Part shown: positions 10,230 to 21,618 of the stretch, in pieces
Numbering within the stretch: position 1 is the first letter of the stretch
Layout: the number at the start of each line of letters is the position of its first letter
Assembly: GCA_963575745.1 (NCBI GenBank)
Contig: CAUYUJ010003559.1
Location: forward strand, 472,423 to 536,422
Length of the DNA: 64,000 nt
Reading direction: 5' to 3'
DNA from: Prorocentrum cordatum
Taxonomy: Eukaryota; Sar; Dinophyceae; Prorocentrales; Prorocentraceae
The notes under the pieces: generated by a model
What the model was told of the DNA's origin: nothing
Database searches by the model: none
Seen by the model: only the letters and a program-made list of their open reading frames with translations
Made by a program: the position numbers and the translations under genes

Positions 10230-11682
10230 GGGGCAGCGATCGGGGGGGATAGGCGCTGCGCCGCGATGTGCTACGCGAGGCGCTGGCCTCCAAGAAATAA
10301 ACGGCCCTCAGCAGGCCCGCATCGAGAGTTTTTGCCACGGAGGCCTTTTCTTTACAAGAGACCGCACCATCAGTTTAGGCTACCTGGTGGACGGCCTCTG
10401 CCCCTTCTGCGGCGGCCTCGACTCGGCGTTCCACCGGCTGTGGGAATGCGCGCGCGTTCCAATCGCCAAGCTTACATCGAGCCCAGTGGACAGCAGCACG
10501 GTGGAAGCTGTGCTGGCCGCTAAGGACAACGAAGAAGATGTGTTCGTCTTTATTGCAGGGGCGTTCCGCCATCCCGCCGACCAGTGCCCGTGGCCCCTCA
10601 CTGAATCCGACGATGGTCCTTTTTCTTGTGTGGCACTAAAAAGCCGCAATGTCTCCCTCGAGGCAAGAGCATGGCACGGAGGTTCGGGGTGATGTATTTG
10701 TTGACGGGTCTAGCAGCAGACGCGTTATTCGTGAGTTCTCTCGTGCCACCAGCACTGCAGTCATGATCGACGGACAAGGTGACTCTGCGGCTGAAATCAG
10801 GGCCCCAGCTTGTGCCCCGGATCCCCAGACGCACCAGTCAGCCGAATTCAGGTGCTGGACATGACCAACGTGCTTGCCTCTTCCACGATGTCTGTGTTTT
10901 CTGATTGCAGTAATTTTGTAAAGCTGGCCTGTCGGCCCAAAGGAAAGCAGCTCTCGGGTAAGAGGGCCTATTCGGGAGCGCTTTTGCAACTTTACGCCCA
11001 GGGCACCAAGCCTGGCCATCGCACCAAGGTAGCCGCTCACAACAATATCGACGAGAGCGGAACCGGCGCTGCCGAGCGCTGGAAGCGCTTCGGCAACCAC
11101 CATGCGGACGCTGCGGCGGAGCATGCTGTCCGTCTGCACCCGTCTCGTCAAGACCAGCTGGGCGCTGCCGACAATCTCGTCTCACACGCACGCCAGACAA
11201 TCCGTTTGGCCGCTCACGTTCTGCACCCCTGGCCAGCCTTGGATCTCTCCGAGGCCGCGCGCATGCCAGTCGTGCCCTCTGCCGCCGAGGAGCCTGCAGG
11301 GCACCGCTGGGTATCCTGGTCAGGCGTTTGGCGCTGCGCAATATGCCTCCGAGGGAGAAGGTCTGTGGAGAAGCCTGCACCAGGCGCCTGCCCTGTGGAC
11401 TCGGCGTTGCACGCGTCGCGCCAGGACGCCTTAGAGCATCGCACGATCGCGTTCGACTGCTCTGACGGCTCAATGTTATTTGTTTGCACGCGTTGCAAGT
11501 CGTATTCCAGCGAAACGTCGGGGCGTGGTCCCGGTGCCAAGTGCCAACCGCCGCCATCTCGTGCTGCGGGATATCGCTGGAGTGCGTTGTGCAACAGGCG
11601 CCACCCGCATAACAGGCAGCGGTCTGCGGGCGTCACGGTGGACACCGACAATATGCTGCAATGTTCTAACACGTATGCCTGA
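10230..11682 (+). pseudogene. LINE L3, 3' fragment: Zn finger and RNase H
   Basis: A third LINE family, present only as its 3' end. FTRDRTISLGYLVDGLCPFC and HRLWEC (about 10353-10450) form the C-x2-C...H-x4-C finger. RNase H is spread over two frames: VFVDGSSS (about 10690-10715) has the first Asp and SAEF (about 10835) the Glu. After a frame change, SVFSDCSN (about 10890-10915) gives the next Asp, and KVAAHNNIDE with GNHHADAAAEHAV (about 11026-11130) the last blocks. A C-terminal Cys pair set follows (WRCAICL; FVCTRC). The catalytic carboxylates are all present, unlike L2, but the frame change kills the protein. Confidence 0.7.
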
Positions 11683-11937
11683 TGCATTTTCTGGCCCCCT
11701 GCTCTTCATCATAGCAGGTGGGCGACTCTTCCTCGCTGACAGGATTTCGATGAGGGCGCGGAACTCCAAAAAAAAAATCCCAGCTAAGCAACCTAACAGC
11801 GATGTGTATAAGCATATGTGGAAGCATCCCCCTTAAGATTCAGGTGAGAATCCAGTTGTAGAATTCTGCTGTTCTCGCAGTCGCAGTCGCATTCGCAATG
11901 ACAGTCGCAGCGGCAACGGCCTTAGGATCCAATAGAA
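11683..11937. other. 3' flank of L3 with a short A run
   Basis: Non-coding. A run of about nine A at 11769-11777 could be a remnant LINE tail. CAGTCG/CAGTCGC repeats occur near 11877-11915. Confidence 0.4.
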
Positions 11938-12060
11938 TCTCAAGGATTCCTAAGGATTCCTGAGGATGTTTAACTATGCCTACGGATTCCTAAGGATGCC
12001 GGCGGATTCCTGAGGATTCCTAAGGATTCCTATGGATTCCTACGGATTCCTACGGATGCC
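11938..12060. repeat. GGATTCCTA minisatellite
   Basis: About twelve tandem copies of a 9-11-bp unit (GGATTCCTAA, GGATTCCTGA, GGATGCC variants). Confidence 0.9.
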
Positions 12061-12830
12061 TCCGCCTGCCTCAGTTTCAGCTTCAGCCTCAGCCTGCCTC
12101 GGCTTGCCTCAGCCTCAGCCTCAGCCTGCCTCGGCCTCAGCCTCAGCCTGCCTCAGCCTCAGCCTCAGCCTGTCTCGGCCTCAGCCTGCGTCAGCCTCAG
12201 CCTCAGCCTGCCTCAGCCTCAGCCTCAGCCTCAGCCTCAGCCTCAGCCTCAGCCTCAGCCTGCCTCGGCGTGCCTCCGCCTCAGCCTCAGCCTGCCTCGG
12301 CCTCAGCCTGCCTCGGCCTCAGCCTGCCTCAGCCTCCCCTCCCCCTCCCCTTCCCCCCCCCATTCAGCTTCACCTTGTCTCAGCTTCGGCCTGCCTCGGC
12401 CTCATCCTCAGCCTCAGCCTCAGTCTCAGCCTCAGCCTGTCTCGGCCTGAACCTGCCTCGGCCTCAGCCTCAGCCTGCCTCAGCCTCAGCCTGCCTCAGC
12501 CTCAGCCTCAGCCCTCAGCCTCAGCCTGCCTCAGCATCAGCCTCAGCCTCAGCCTCAGCCTGCCTCGGCTTGCCTCGGCCTCAGCCTCAGCCTGCCTCGG
12601 CCTCAGCCTCAGCCTCAGCCGACCTCAGCCTCAGCCTGCCTCAGCCTCAGCCTCAGCCTGCTTCAGCCTCAACCTCAACCTGCCTCGGCCTCAGCTTGCG
12701 TCAGCCTCAGCCCCAGCCTGCCTCATCTTCAGCCTGCCTCAGCCTCAGCCTCAGCCTGCCTCGGCGTGCCTCAGCCTCAGCCTCAGCTTGCCTCGGCCTC
12801 AGCCTGCCTCGGCCTCAGATTGCCTCAGGT
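12055..12830. repeat. CAGCCT hexanucleotide satellite
   Basis: About 775 bases of CAGCCT with interspersed GCCTCGGC units. The open frames crossing it are Ser/Ala/Leu/Gln repeats and are not taken as genes. Confidence 0.95.
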
Positions 12831-13190
12831 CGGGCACTCGAAATATGGCACAGGACTGGCGTTCTGGAAACACGAAGATCACGAAGTGGCCCACAGTTGG
12901 CTCCGGGCAATCAAAATATGGTGCAGGAGTAGTGTTTTGGGAACACAAAGAACACGAAGTGGCCTACAGTTGGCTCCGGGCATCCAAAATGTGACCCGGG
13001 AATGGAGTTCTGGGAAGTCGAAGAGCACGAAGTGGCCTATACAGTTGGCTCCGGGCATCCAAAATGTGGCCCGGGAATGGAGTTCTGGGAAGTCGAAGAG
13101 CACGAAGTGGCCTACAGTTGGCTCCGGGCATTCAAAATGTGGCCCGGGAATGGAGTTCTGGGAGGTCGAAGAGCACGACGTGTGTGACTG
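12828..13190. repeat. 73-bp tandem repeat, five copies
   Basis: The landmark GTGGCC(T/C)ACAGTTGGCTCC recurs with its GGCC at 12888, 12961, 13034 and 13109, i.e. every 73 bases (75 once, from a TA insertion at the start of the third unit). A first partial copy starts at about 12828, where the CAGCCT satellite ends. Confidence 0.9.
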
Positions 13191-13324
13191 TTTGCTTAAA
13201 ACGAACCCGGCCCTGAGCCCGGCCCTCGCTGTCCGGATGCCGCCCAGACCTCCCTTCTGAGTCATCAGATGCTCTCTTTTGACACCACTAGAAACCTATC
13301 AGTCTTCGCTGTTAGGTAAAAACC

Positions 13325-13800
13325 ATAGGGAACTCCACTTAGGGCCCCAGTGGCAGCGGCAGGGCCCGCAAGGCGCGAGCGCCTCCCAATGTCAATGAGG
13401 GGGGGGGGGGGCGGCCCTCCTGAAAACAGGGATATCGCTGGAAACCTCTGCGCTGTATGGTCACACAATTTCAAATGCCTGATTACGCGCTCTCAACTAT
13501 GCGAACGTAAAGCAACTCGATGTTTCAAAACTGTCATCTCGCCTGAATGGCTGGGCCATACGTTTCTGGCCTGTTAAGGAGGAGCGGAGGAGCTTCCTGT
13601 AGTGAAACGGGAGGCATGTAGGGACTCATGACGGGACCTGGGACAGGAAGGTGCGGTGCAGAATCGCTGATGCATCTTGGGTCTACTCTGATCCTCCTCC
13701 CCCACCCCTACCCCTTCCCCTCCTCCTGTGTCCTTCCATCCTTTCCTCCTGCAGTGCAGCGTTCTGGTTTGATTTCCATCGCGATCTCACGACGACTTGG
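13325..13800. repeat. Dispersed repeat R1, copy 1
   Basis: Matches 15332-15775 in the same orientation over its whole length. Shared blocks include CTCCACTTAGGGCCCCAGTG, GGGATATCGCTGGA, ATTACGCGCT, CTTCCTGTA, TCCTTCCATCC and GCGATCTCACGACGAC. No coding potential is evident. A run of 12 G near 13399-13410 interrupts this copy. Confidence 0.9.
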
Positions 13801-13865
13801 CTATCATGATCCGTTTTGTAAATCCGATTCTGCCTTCATTGGTTAATGTTTATTCGCCATCGTCA

Positions 13866-13988
13866 TCATCATTGCCATCCATAACAATTTCAGGCCATAT
13901 CACCACCGCCGTCATCAGCATCAACATCACCAACATCATCCTCATCACCATCGACATCATCACCGTCACGAAGCATCATCATCATCAG

Positions 13989-14062
<74 letters not shown>

Positions 14063-14063
14063 G

Positions 14064-14115
<52 letters not shown>

Positions 14116-14116
14116 G
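13866..14116. repeat. (CAT)n microsatellite
   Basis: About 250 bases of CATCATCAT with occasional CAG, ACC and GTC triplets. Confidence 0.95.
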
Positions 14117-14179
14117 AGAGAGAGCGTGATCCACCGCCGCTTTACTGTGGAAAATTGCCAACCTTTTCCTCCGGAACCC

Positions 14180-14470
14180 GGGGGTCTCCCCCCCCCCCCT
14201 CCGAAAATCCCCCCCCCCTGCCGGAACCCCTCCCCCCCCCCCCCCCTCCCTCCCGGCAAAACCCCCCCTCTCCCTCCCGGCAAACCCCCCCCTCCCCCCC
14301 CCCCCCCCCCCCTCCCCCTCGAAAACCGGGGGGGTCACTACCGGTTCGAACCCCTCCCCCCCCCCCCCCTCTGGATCCGGAAAACCGGGGGGGTCACTAC
14401 CGGTTGGACCCCCCCCCCCCCTCGAAAACCGGAGGGGGGTCACTACCGGTTCGACCCCCCCCCCCCACGC
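14180..14470. repeat. C-rich array with three forward copies of a palindromic box
   Basis: Poly-C runs separate three copies of GAAAACCGG...GGTCACTACCGGTT(C/G)GA at about 14320-14352, 14380-14409 and 14421-14453. Two of them contain the perfect or near-perfect palindrome GGTTCGAACC. Confidence 0.85.
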
Positions 14471-14499
14471 ACCGCCAGCAAACGACTCCCGGTCCCTAC

Positions 14500-15024
14500 C
14501 ACCGCTCGCATCACATCCCCCACTGTTGTTCCCAGCACCACTGTCCTCACCACCACTGTCCCCACTGGTTCCACCACCGTCCCTATTGTCCCCACCAATG
14601 CCCCCACCACTGTCGCACTGTCCCCACTGTTCCCACAACTGTTCCCACCACGGTTCCACTCTCCCCGCTGTCTCCACGGACCACTGTCCCCACTGTCCCC
14701 ACCACTGTCCCCACTGTACCTCTGTCCCATTGTCCCACCGCAGTCCTCGCCACCGCCTTTACCAGTGTCCCCACCACCATTGTACCCTCCACTGTCCCAG
14801 TGTTTCCACCTCATTCCCACTGTCCCCACACCACTGTCCCCACCACCACCGTTCCCACCACTGTCCACTGTCCCCCCTGTTCCCACCATTGTCCCCACCA
14901 CTGTCCCCACCACTACCGTCCCCACCACTGTCCCACTGTCCCCCCACTGTCCCCACCACTGTCCCGCTGTCCCCTCACCACTGTCCCCACCAACACCGTC
15001 CCCACCACTGTCCGCACCCCCACT
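14500..15024. repeat. CCCCACCACTGT minisatellite
   Basis: About 520 bases of 6-12-bp units built from CCCCAC, CACTGT and ACCACCGT. It lies between the forward and the inverted copies of the palindromic box. Confidence 0.9.
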
Positions 15025-15190
15025 CGGTTTTCGAGGGGGGGGGGGCGGGTTCGAACCGGTAGTGACCCCCCCCCTTTTCATGATGAGCTGGGGGGGGGGG
15101 GGAGGGGTTCGAACCGGTAGTGACCCCCCCCGGTTTTCCGGAGGGGGGGGGGGGGAGGGGTTCGAACCGGTAGTGACCCCCCCTGGTCTT
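15025..15190. repeat. G-rich array with three inverted copies of the palindromic box
   Basis: GGTTCGAACCGGTAGTGACC occurs at about 15049-15068, 15107-15126 and 15160-15179. It is the reverse complement of the boxes at 14320-14453. Confidence 0.85.
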
Positions 15191-15331
15191 CCGCCAGCAG
15201 CGGTAGAACACGCTCTTTCTCATCATCAGCGCCAACAGCATCGTCATTTCCATCGCTATCACCATGGGAAACTCCATCGAAGGCTCCACTGGCGCACGAT
15301 TCGGCACACGCGTAACGCGTTCGTGGCCCCG

Positions 15332-15775
15332 TAGGGAGCTCCACTTAGGGCCCCAGTGGCAAGGCCGAGAGGGCGTAAGCGCCACCCAGTTGCACTGAGG
15401 TTGATTTTCAAACGGGGATATCGCTGGACTCCTCGTTGAACTGTATGATCACACGTTCTCGAATTCCTTATTACGCGCTTTAAACTATGAGAATGCGAAG
15501 CAATTCGGTATTTCAAAACGGCCATCTCGAATGAATGGCAAGGTTATTTGATTCTGGCCTGTCAAGGAAAAGCTTCCTGTACTGAGGGGTAAAGCTTGTA
15601 GTAACTCATGAGGGAATTTGGGACGGGAAGCTGTGTTGCAGCATCGGTGATGCAGCTCGGGTTGAGTCTGGTCCTCCTCCCCTAAACCTTCCCCCTCCTC
15701 CTCTATCCTTCCATCCTTCCCTCCTCCGGTGCCGCGTTCTGGCGTGACTTTTTCCGCGATCTCACGACGACACTC
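15332..15775. repeat. Dispersed repeat R1, copy 2
   Basis: Direct repeat of 13325-13800, diverged by substitutions and small indels. The two copies bracket the CAT, C-rich, minisatellite and G-rich arrays. Confidence 0.9.
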
Positions 15776-17173
15776 CAACGTACTCATGAACCGAACTTCG
15801 CTGTGATGCACCGCCTGGCCAAACATGCTATGCTGCTGTTGTTTGATATTATGCGTTTGGAAACAAGAATGAGCATCGCTTAACCGACCCCTGTCCCCAC
15901 TGGTATGGCCTTGCTCCACCTGGCCGATTCACTCCCCTAGATGGGGGTGCAGGCTGCTCCAGTCGGACTTCGAAGGGTATATTCCCAGCCGGGGTGCTGA
16001 GATGGTGGGGCTGCGAGACCATCACCTGGTGGGGATGGGGATAGGCGAAAAGTCAACAATACTGTTAGGTCGGGCGTGTCCTCCTCCAAAACGCACGCAA
16101 AAAAGAAAAAACTGTTTCGTAAGCGCCGGGGCGGCGAACTCCGCACCACCGTTACTAACAGCTAGGTAGGGGCACGAACTAGCGAATTGGCCGGCGTGCA
16201 AGGAGGGAGGGGGAAGGCCGACGCGGAAGGAACGACGCTCAGACGCCGAAGAGTTCGACGATGAGCAGCCGGCGGGCGGCAGCAGCGGGGCGCGCCGGGC
16301 CGGGGCGCGGTGGGCGTCCGTGGCGAACCACGGGGGCAAGGTTGGCATGGAGTGGCAGCCAGCCAAGGGCTGGGGGAGCACAGGAGACGCTGCGTCGTAC
16401 CGCGGCGTCCCGAGGAGAATGCGCAGCACTGAGCCGTACAGGGGCGGGAGCAGCGAAAAGCGGGCAGTGAAAGGGACACTGCGGCGACGGCCTGAGGCAC
16501 CTGGCCGAAGGGCGGGGTGGGGCGGGAGGCAAGAGAGCGTCCCGGGCGCCCGCAGGCTGCAGGCACCAGCGACGCAGAAGAGACGAGGGGCACGCGGAAG
16601 CGGCGACGCGACCGGACCGCGAAGAGGGGACACTGGCCGCCCGGGGCAGCCAAGGGGCAACTGGGCTGAAGTGCTGGCAGCGGCGGGCATAGCGTCCCGG
16701 CACCCGCAGGAGCGGGGCGGAACAGCACCGCAAAAGGAAGAGACAGCGAGGAGCCGCCGCCGCCGAGAGGGGGAGCACCGACGGGAGCGGAAGCCGAGTA
16801 GCCGGCAGGGCGGCACACGCGCGGGCGAGCGTGGGCAGGCAAAAAGAACACACAAATCACCCAAAGAGCACGAAACACATCGTCACCAGACTGTCTTCAC
16901 TGTTCTTGAATCTCCCTCGTGTAGGGGGACCTGCCCGACTTCACAGCACTGAAACTCTCATCCAGCGGCGGCGTGCCACCCGTTGCGGCCAGCTGCTGCT
17001 TGGCGGCCCACGGCCTCTCTGTCCCTGGGCTGCCGACGGGGACTGCCGGCTGATCTCGGGGCGGGAGGCCCTCTGGCCGAGGGCGCGCCGCGCCGCTCGG
17101 AGGCGTGCAGGCCCCTCCGCCCTACGCCCCGCCGTGCGCCTCTGCCTTGCTGCGGTGTCGGGGAACGTCCAAA
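15776..17173. other. GC-rich intergenic DNA, no supported gene
   Basis: Long overlapping open frames exist on the minus strand (16.0-16.9 kb), but three frames are open at once and all give Ala/Pro/Arg/Ser-rich products. That is the signature of high GC and not of coding. No motif was recognised. Confidence 0.6.
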
Positions 17174-17312
17174 TGTCGTCGTCGTCCTCCTCCTCCTCCT
17201 CCTCCTCCTCGTCCTCCTCCTCCTCCTCCTCCTCCTCCTCCTCCTCCACGTCCTCCACTCACCTCCTCCTCCTCCTCCTCCTCCTCCTCCTCCTCCTCCT
17301 CCTCCTCATCGT
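17174..17312. repeat. (CTC)n microsatellite
   Basis: GTCGTC then CTC triplets, about 140 bases. Confidence 0.95.
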
Positions 17313-17433
17313 ACTCCACCTCGCCTCCCCCATTCCTTCTCCCTATACACAACTTTTCCCTGTCGTACCCCGAGGCCAGTTTTAGGGCGGGCCGGGCGTT
17401 TCGCCTGAGACTTCCTCTCACCATTCATGACAT

Positions 17434-17690
17434 GGAGGGCGGGCCGTTTCCAAAATGTGGCTCTTGCCTTAGCGTCGCGCACTTTCGTTTTCAAAACTTG
17501 CAAGAGTTTCACTGATTGAGGGCGGGCCGTGTTCAAAATGTGGCTATCGCCATAGCGCCGCGTACATTCGTTTTAGAACATTTCAATTTTTGTTACGTAT
17601 AGATTGAAGGCGGTTCATGTTCAAAATGTGGCTCTCGCCCTAGCGCCGCGCCCTCTTTCTGCAACAGTTACTTCGATTCGCGGTGTTGAC
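17434..17690. repeat. About 86-bp tandem repeat, three copies
   Basis: GGCGG(G/T)(C/T)C...TTCAAAATGTGGCT(C/A)TCGCC(T/C/A)TAGCG(T/C)CGCG recurs with starts at 17436, 17521 and 17608. Two diverged inter-unit segments still share TTTCGTTTT. Confidence 0.85.
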
Positions 17691-17925
17691 GTTCCAAGAA
17701 TGGCGTTCTGGCACGGGTCGGGATCGTCAAGACGAAATAGTCATGTTGATCCGTGGAATTGGAATCTCGAGAACATGGTTTCGCCTGCTTCAGGGTCTTC
17801 GAGCGCTGTCTTCCAACGAAACAGTTCCCTCAGTGGAAAGGAACCGTTGTAGGGGCCTATGAAGAGGGAGCCTGGAAGGATGGTTTATTCCAACATCTTT
17901 GATGGCTCTTGTGTTTACATTCGTC

Positions 17926-18045
17926 CTCGTCCTCCTCCTCATGCTCTTCCTCCTCCTCGTCCTCCTCGTCCTCTTCCTCCTCCGCCTCGTCCTCCTCGTC
18001 CAACCCTCCTCCTCCTCCTCCTCCTCCTCCTCCTCCTCCTTCTTC
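17926..18045. repeat. CCTCGT/CTC microsatellite
   Basis: Pyrimidine-rich triplets with GTC interruptions. Confidence 0.9.
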
Positions 18046-18399
18046 ACCTCACTGGCCCTCGCAAGGCCCATCCGCGGCCCCTGAGCCACTCAGCTTCGCG
18101 AGTCGCGCGTCGCGAGGCCGGACGCGCGGTCCTCACTGCGCCCTCGCGCCGCCCCCAGGCGAGGGGCATCTCTCCGGACCGGACCGCGGTGCGCGAAGCA
18201 CTTGGGACAGCGATGCACTTGTGACCGCGAGGGACTCGTTATCTTGGGACCGCGATGCACCTGTGCGAGGCGTGCTGTTCGGAGAGGGCAGGAAATACTC
18301 CATTTCTTCTGTGGAGGAGAAGTGTTCAGATGCGGAGTGGCGACCCGAGGGACAACATCAGGTGCGCGAAGCGCAACTCTTGTCTGTGCGCTCCCGTAG

Positions 18400-18627
18400 G
18401 CCGCCTGGAGCCCAGGCTCGGTGTGTACGCCCTGCTCGCTTGGCCAGGAAGGCATGCACACCAACCCTGGACCCAAGACCGGCCCAGCCAGGATCGGTGA
18501 ATTGATTGACGTCCTCGGATGGTGGCGTCGTATCGTGACGTGCTCGATCGGGACACGGTACCCAAACACCCCGTTCCATGTTCCCTTATCCCCTCCTCCC
18601 TTGCCTATGCCCTTGTGCATTTGGTAA
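18400..18627 (+). pseudogene. Possible LINE 5' fragment with an NPGP motif
   Basis: After a TAG at 18397 the frame reads CTPCSLGQEGMHTNPGPKTG, with NPGP at 18463-18474. The G-x-H-x-NPGP form is common just ahead of the endonuclease in non-LTR elements and resembles, without matching, the D-x-E-x-NPGP of 2A peptides. No endonuclease motif follows, so only a scrap is present. Confidence 0.3.
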
Positions 18628-20469
18628 ATTCCCCTTCCCTCCCACTCGCCGTCATCCTCACCCCCTGGGATCTTGACATGGTCCGTGCTCGGCGCCTGCC
18701 AGACTTGCTTTCCGAAACCCTCCCTTCGATCCCCGAGAATATGCACAATAGGCGGTTGTCCGGCTCTCCAGCACCTCGGGCCAGCAGAGGGAGGACGAGG
18801 ACAAGGACAGGGTCATCATGCTGAGCTCCGATGATCACAGACGATGATGAAGTACCCCACATTCCCCAGAAGCTCCGACCCAACGTGCTCTTTTGGGTCC
18901 TCGGGGCGGGGCTTCTGGTGCGAGCTGGGCCCACCGACCTTGTAGACGTTGGAACGCGTCGGGGAGATACTCTTTCGCTACCTTCACCTCTCTTGAAGCA
19001 CCAGTAGGGGCCCCCGACACACCGAGAACCGCACGAGGCCACTTCGGGCCAAGTCCCTGCGCTCTTTGCGCTTCGACCGGGAAAATGCGTTCTTTGCGCC
19101 TCGACTGGGAAGCTGTGCCACAATCAGCGGCTCGACAAGGAACCTCCGTGGAATCTGACCCACATGCGCCCCCGCAGCCCCCTCCGCACACCCCAGGCGC
19201 CCGCCTGGGCGCGGCGGCGGATCCGCGCGGCAGCGCAGCTGGATAGCACATGGCTAGTTCGGGAGCTACAAGCTCCGCTGGGAAACATCAGGTGGAACCA
19301 CGCCCTGCCTCCGCGCAAGGCCGCAAGGCCGCCCAAGGCCTGCAGTTCCGGATCACACTCATGCTCCCAGGAGGCTTCGGTTGAAGAAACTCGAAGGTAG
19401 TTTGTGGGCGCCAGCGCCGAGGCGACAACGGGGCCGCCTCGGCCCCGCGACGGTGCTCGTCGCTTGGGCTCGAAAGAGGCGAGAGACCGCTCAGCGCGGC
19501 TGCGCGGCGCTGGTAGCGAGGCAAGCGCGAGGTCTCGAGGGCGCCGCTGGGGGCGAAACCATCGATCAACCACTCTCTGCAGACCGTCGGGACATGGAGT
19601 GCCACGTATTACGACCTTGCCTCCACTGCTTCGGATATGTTTCTGATGATGCAGAGCATGAAGTCCCGATTGTGGCAATAGCGAAAAATGTGATCTCGCG
19701 ACGACGATGGTGATGACATTGGTGTGCTTCCGCGGTGGTGCTGGTAGTGATGGCGATGGCTGCGGTGAGAGCGGGGAAGGAGACGCCTTTGAATCGCGCT
19801 CCTGCTCGCTAAAGATGTGCACGCAGTGAAAAACAACGACGCACTACGCGCACACCCATGGTCGCCGCCTGGCCACGGACGGGGGAATCGAATTCCAGTT
19901 GCGGGCCCTTCCCAAACAACTGGGCGCCTAACGAACCGAATCCGCGAACCGCACCACAATGCTCTCGTGGAGGCCCCGCCGGCAACTCCAATGGATGTTT
20001 CGCCAAATTCTCCGGTAAAATGTTGGCCGTATTTCCTTGGGAAGTTTCCGCCGAAATTCCTGGCGACACCTCCGCCAGATTATCTGGAAAAGTTTCCGCG
20101 TACATTTTTCTGCACTTAGAATCGTGACCCCCAAACATGCACGAGAAACCTCATTGAAAACTGTTCTGCCTCCGCCCCGGTAATCCAGCCTTGATATTTC
20201 CCTCATGCAACTGTTTTTGTAACCCGCGGATTTTGATATGCACCCGTTTTTCAAGTTGCTTACTGCTGCGAGCAAACGCCCGTGCGGCCCCAAAAACCTA
20301 GAGCTAAGGTAGAACGCCGTGAACCGGGTTTACGCGGTCCGCTGGTCCCCTTTCCCCGAGTCGTGAACCCCCGTCGCTTTCCTTGCGGTGCCTCGGGCGC
20401 TCGGCGCACCCCTCATGGTGGTGACGGGTCCCGATTCGGCAGGCGGCGGGGCTGGGGGGCAGGAGGCCC
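18628..20469. other. Intergenic DNA, one short tandem pair
   Basis: No gene recognised. At 19053-19113 a unit of about 30 bp (TGCG(C/T)TCTTTGCGC(T/C)TCGAC) occurs twice in tandem. Open frames here are short and without motifs. Confidence 0.5.
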
Positions 20470-20735
20470 GACGCAGTCCGACGGTGCCCGACGGAACCCA
20501 ACGGGGCCCGAAGGGCCCGACGAATCCCGAATCCCGACGGAGCCCGACGGAGCCCGACGGAGCCCGACGAGGATCGGCTCCCTGCACACTGCCCGGCGGA
20601 TCCCGACGGGATCCCGACGGAGCCCAGCAAGTCCAGCGAGACGGACGCGAGCAGGTCTGCCCCGTGGACCCTGGAAGAACCCGATGACGCTCGACGGAGC
20701 CCGACGCTGCCCCGCGGAGCCCATCGAGATGCGGC
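20470..20735. repeat. GCCCGACGGA minisatellite
   Basis: Degenerate tandem units of about 10 bp (CCCGACGGAG, CCCAACGGGG, CCCGACGCTG). Confidence 0.85.
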
Positions 20736-21618
20736 GACGACATGCACCCCGAAGAATTCGGACAGGGCCCCAAACCTCCAGGCCCAGATAGACTAGGAGA
20801 TCGGGGCCCCGACGGCAGTGCAGACTGCGGTATACATCGCAGAGCGATCGCCAAATCGCGCGCTTGCTGCATCCACAGAAGGCTTCATCGCGCACAGCAC
20901 CCGACCCCGTGCGCGCGCTCATGCGTCACCCTGTCAAGGTAAGTGGCCCTGCCGCCCCTCCGCGCGCGCAGCGCTGCATCCCGATTGACAGAAAGGAGCT
21001 CTCCCCCGACGATCAATAAAAGATGCGATGGGCAAATGTATGCTTTCTCTCAGGGAGCCCTGCAAGGTCATTCTGAGTGTGCTCGTCACAAGAAAAACTG
21101 GGTCTGCGATGTCTTGCCGCCCAGACCGACCTCCCCGCGCAGGCAGGGTAGCAACTGCTCTAGGGGCTCGGACCCTGCAAGACTCAAGCGCTGAGCTGCG
21201 AGGAGAAACTCGTGCAATGTTGCAACATTGTGCAATGAATATGTTGAATTGCGAAATGAGTATTAGGAGGTAGGTTGCATTGCCTAATCCGAATTAGGGA
21301 ACGGAGAGAGCCATCAGAGGATGCCAACGAAACATTAACGAAACTTGACATTGACTTGCAGGGCGCAACGTTTTCACGCCAGGGAGCTGGGTCGCAGCCA
21401 GTGCGAGAAAAGTATGGTACTGGGGTGTGCCTACCACTTCGCATGCCAGTCATCAGGTGAGCCAACACCTTTGCATAACTTGTGTCAAGGACCCGCGAGC
21501 AGCGAGCAACAATCTACCTCTGACGTGCACGGCTTTCTCTGTATTTGTGTTATTTCTCGTTCTATCTGTCTCAAGCCAGGCACTCGCAAGTCTGCCACGG
21601 ACTCTAGAGGGTAAACAA
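20736..21618. other. 3' flank of the glycosyltransferase gene
   Basis: No coding feature recognised. It lies downstream of the minus-strand gene that ends at 21619 and should contain its 3' UTR and processing site, which I cannot place. Confidence 0.4.

Noticed and set aside
12055-13190. CRISPR-like array
   Set aside because: Repeats are contiguous without spacers of even length, and the context is eukaryotic.
14126-15334. 402- and 321-codon Pro/Thr-rich ORFs
   Set aside because: They translate minisatellites and C or G runs; no domain and frames overlap.
16022-16878. Three long overlapping minus-strand ORFs
   Set aside because: Simultaneously open frames in GC-rich DNA with Ala/Pro/Arg/Ser products; no motif.
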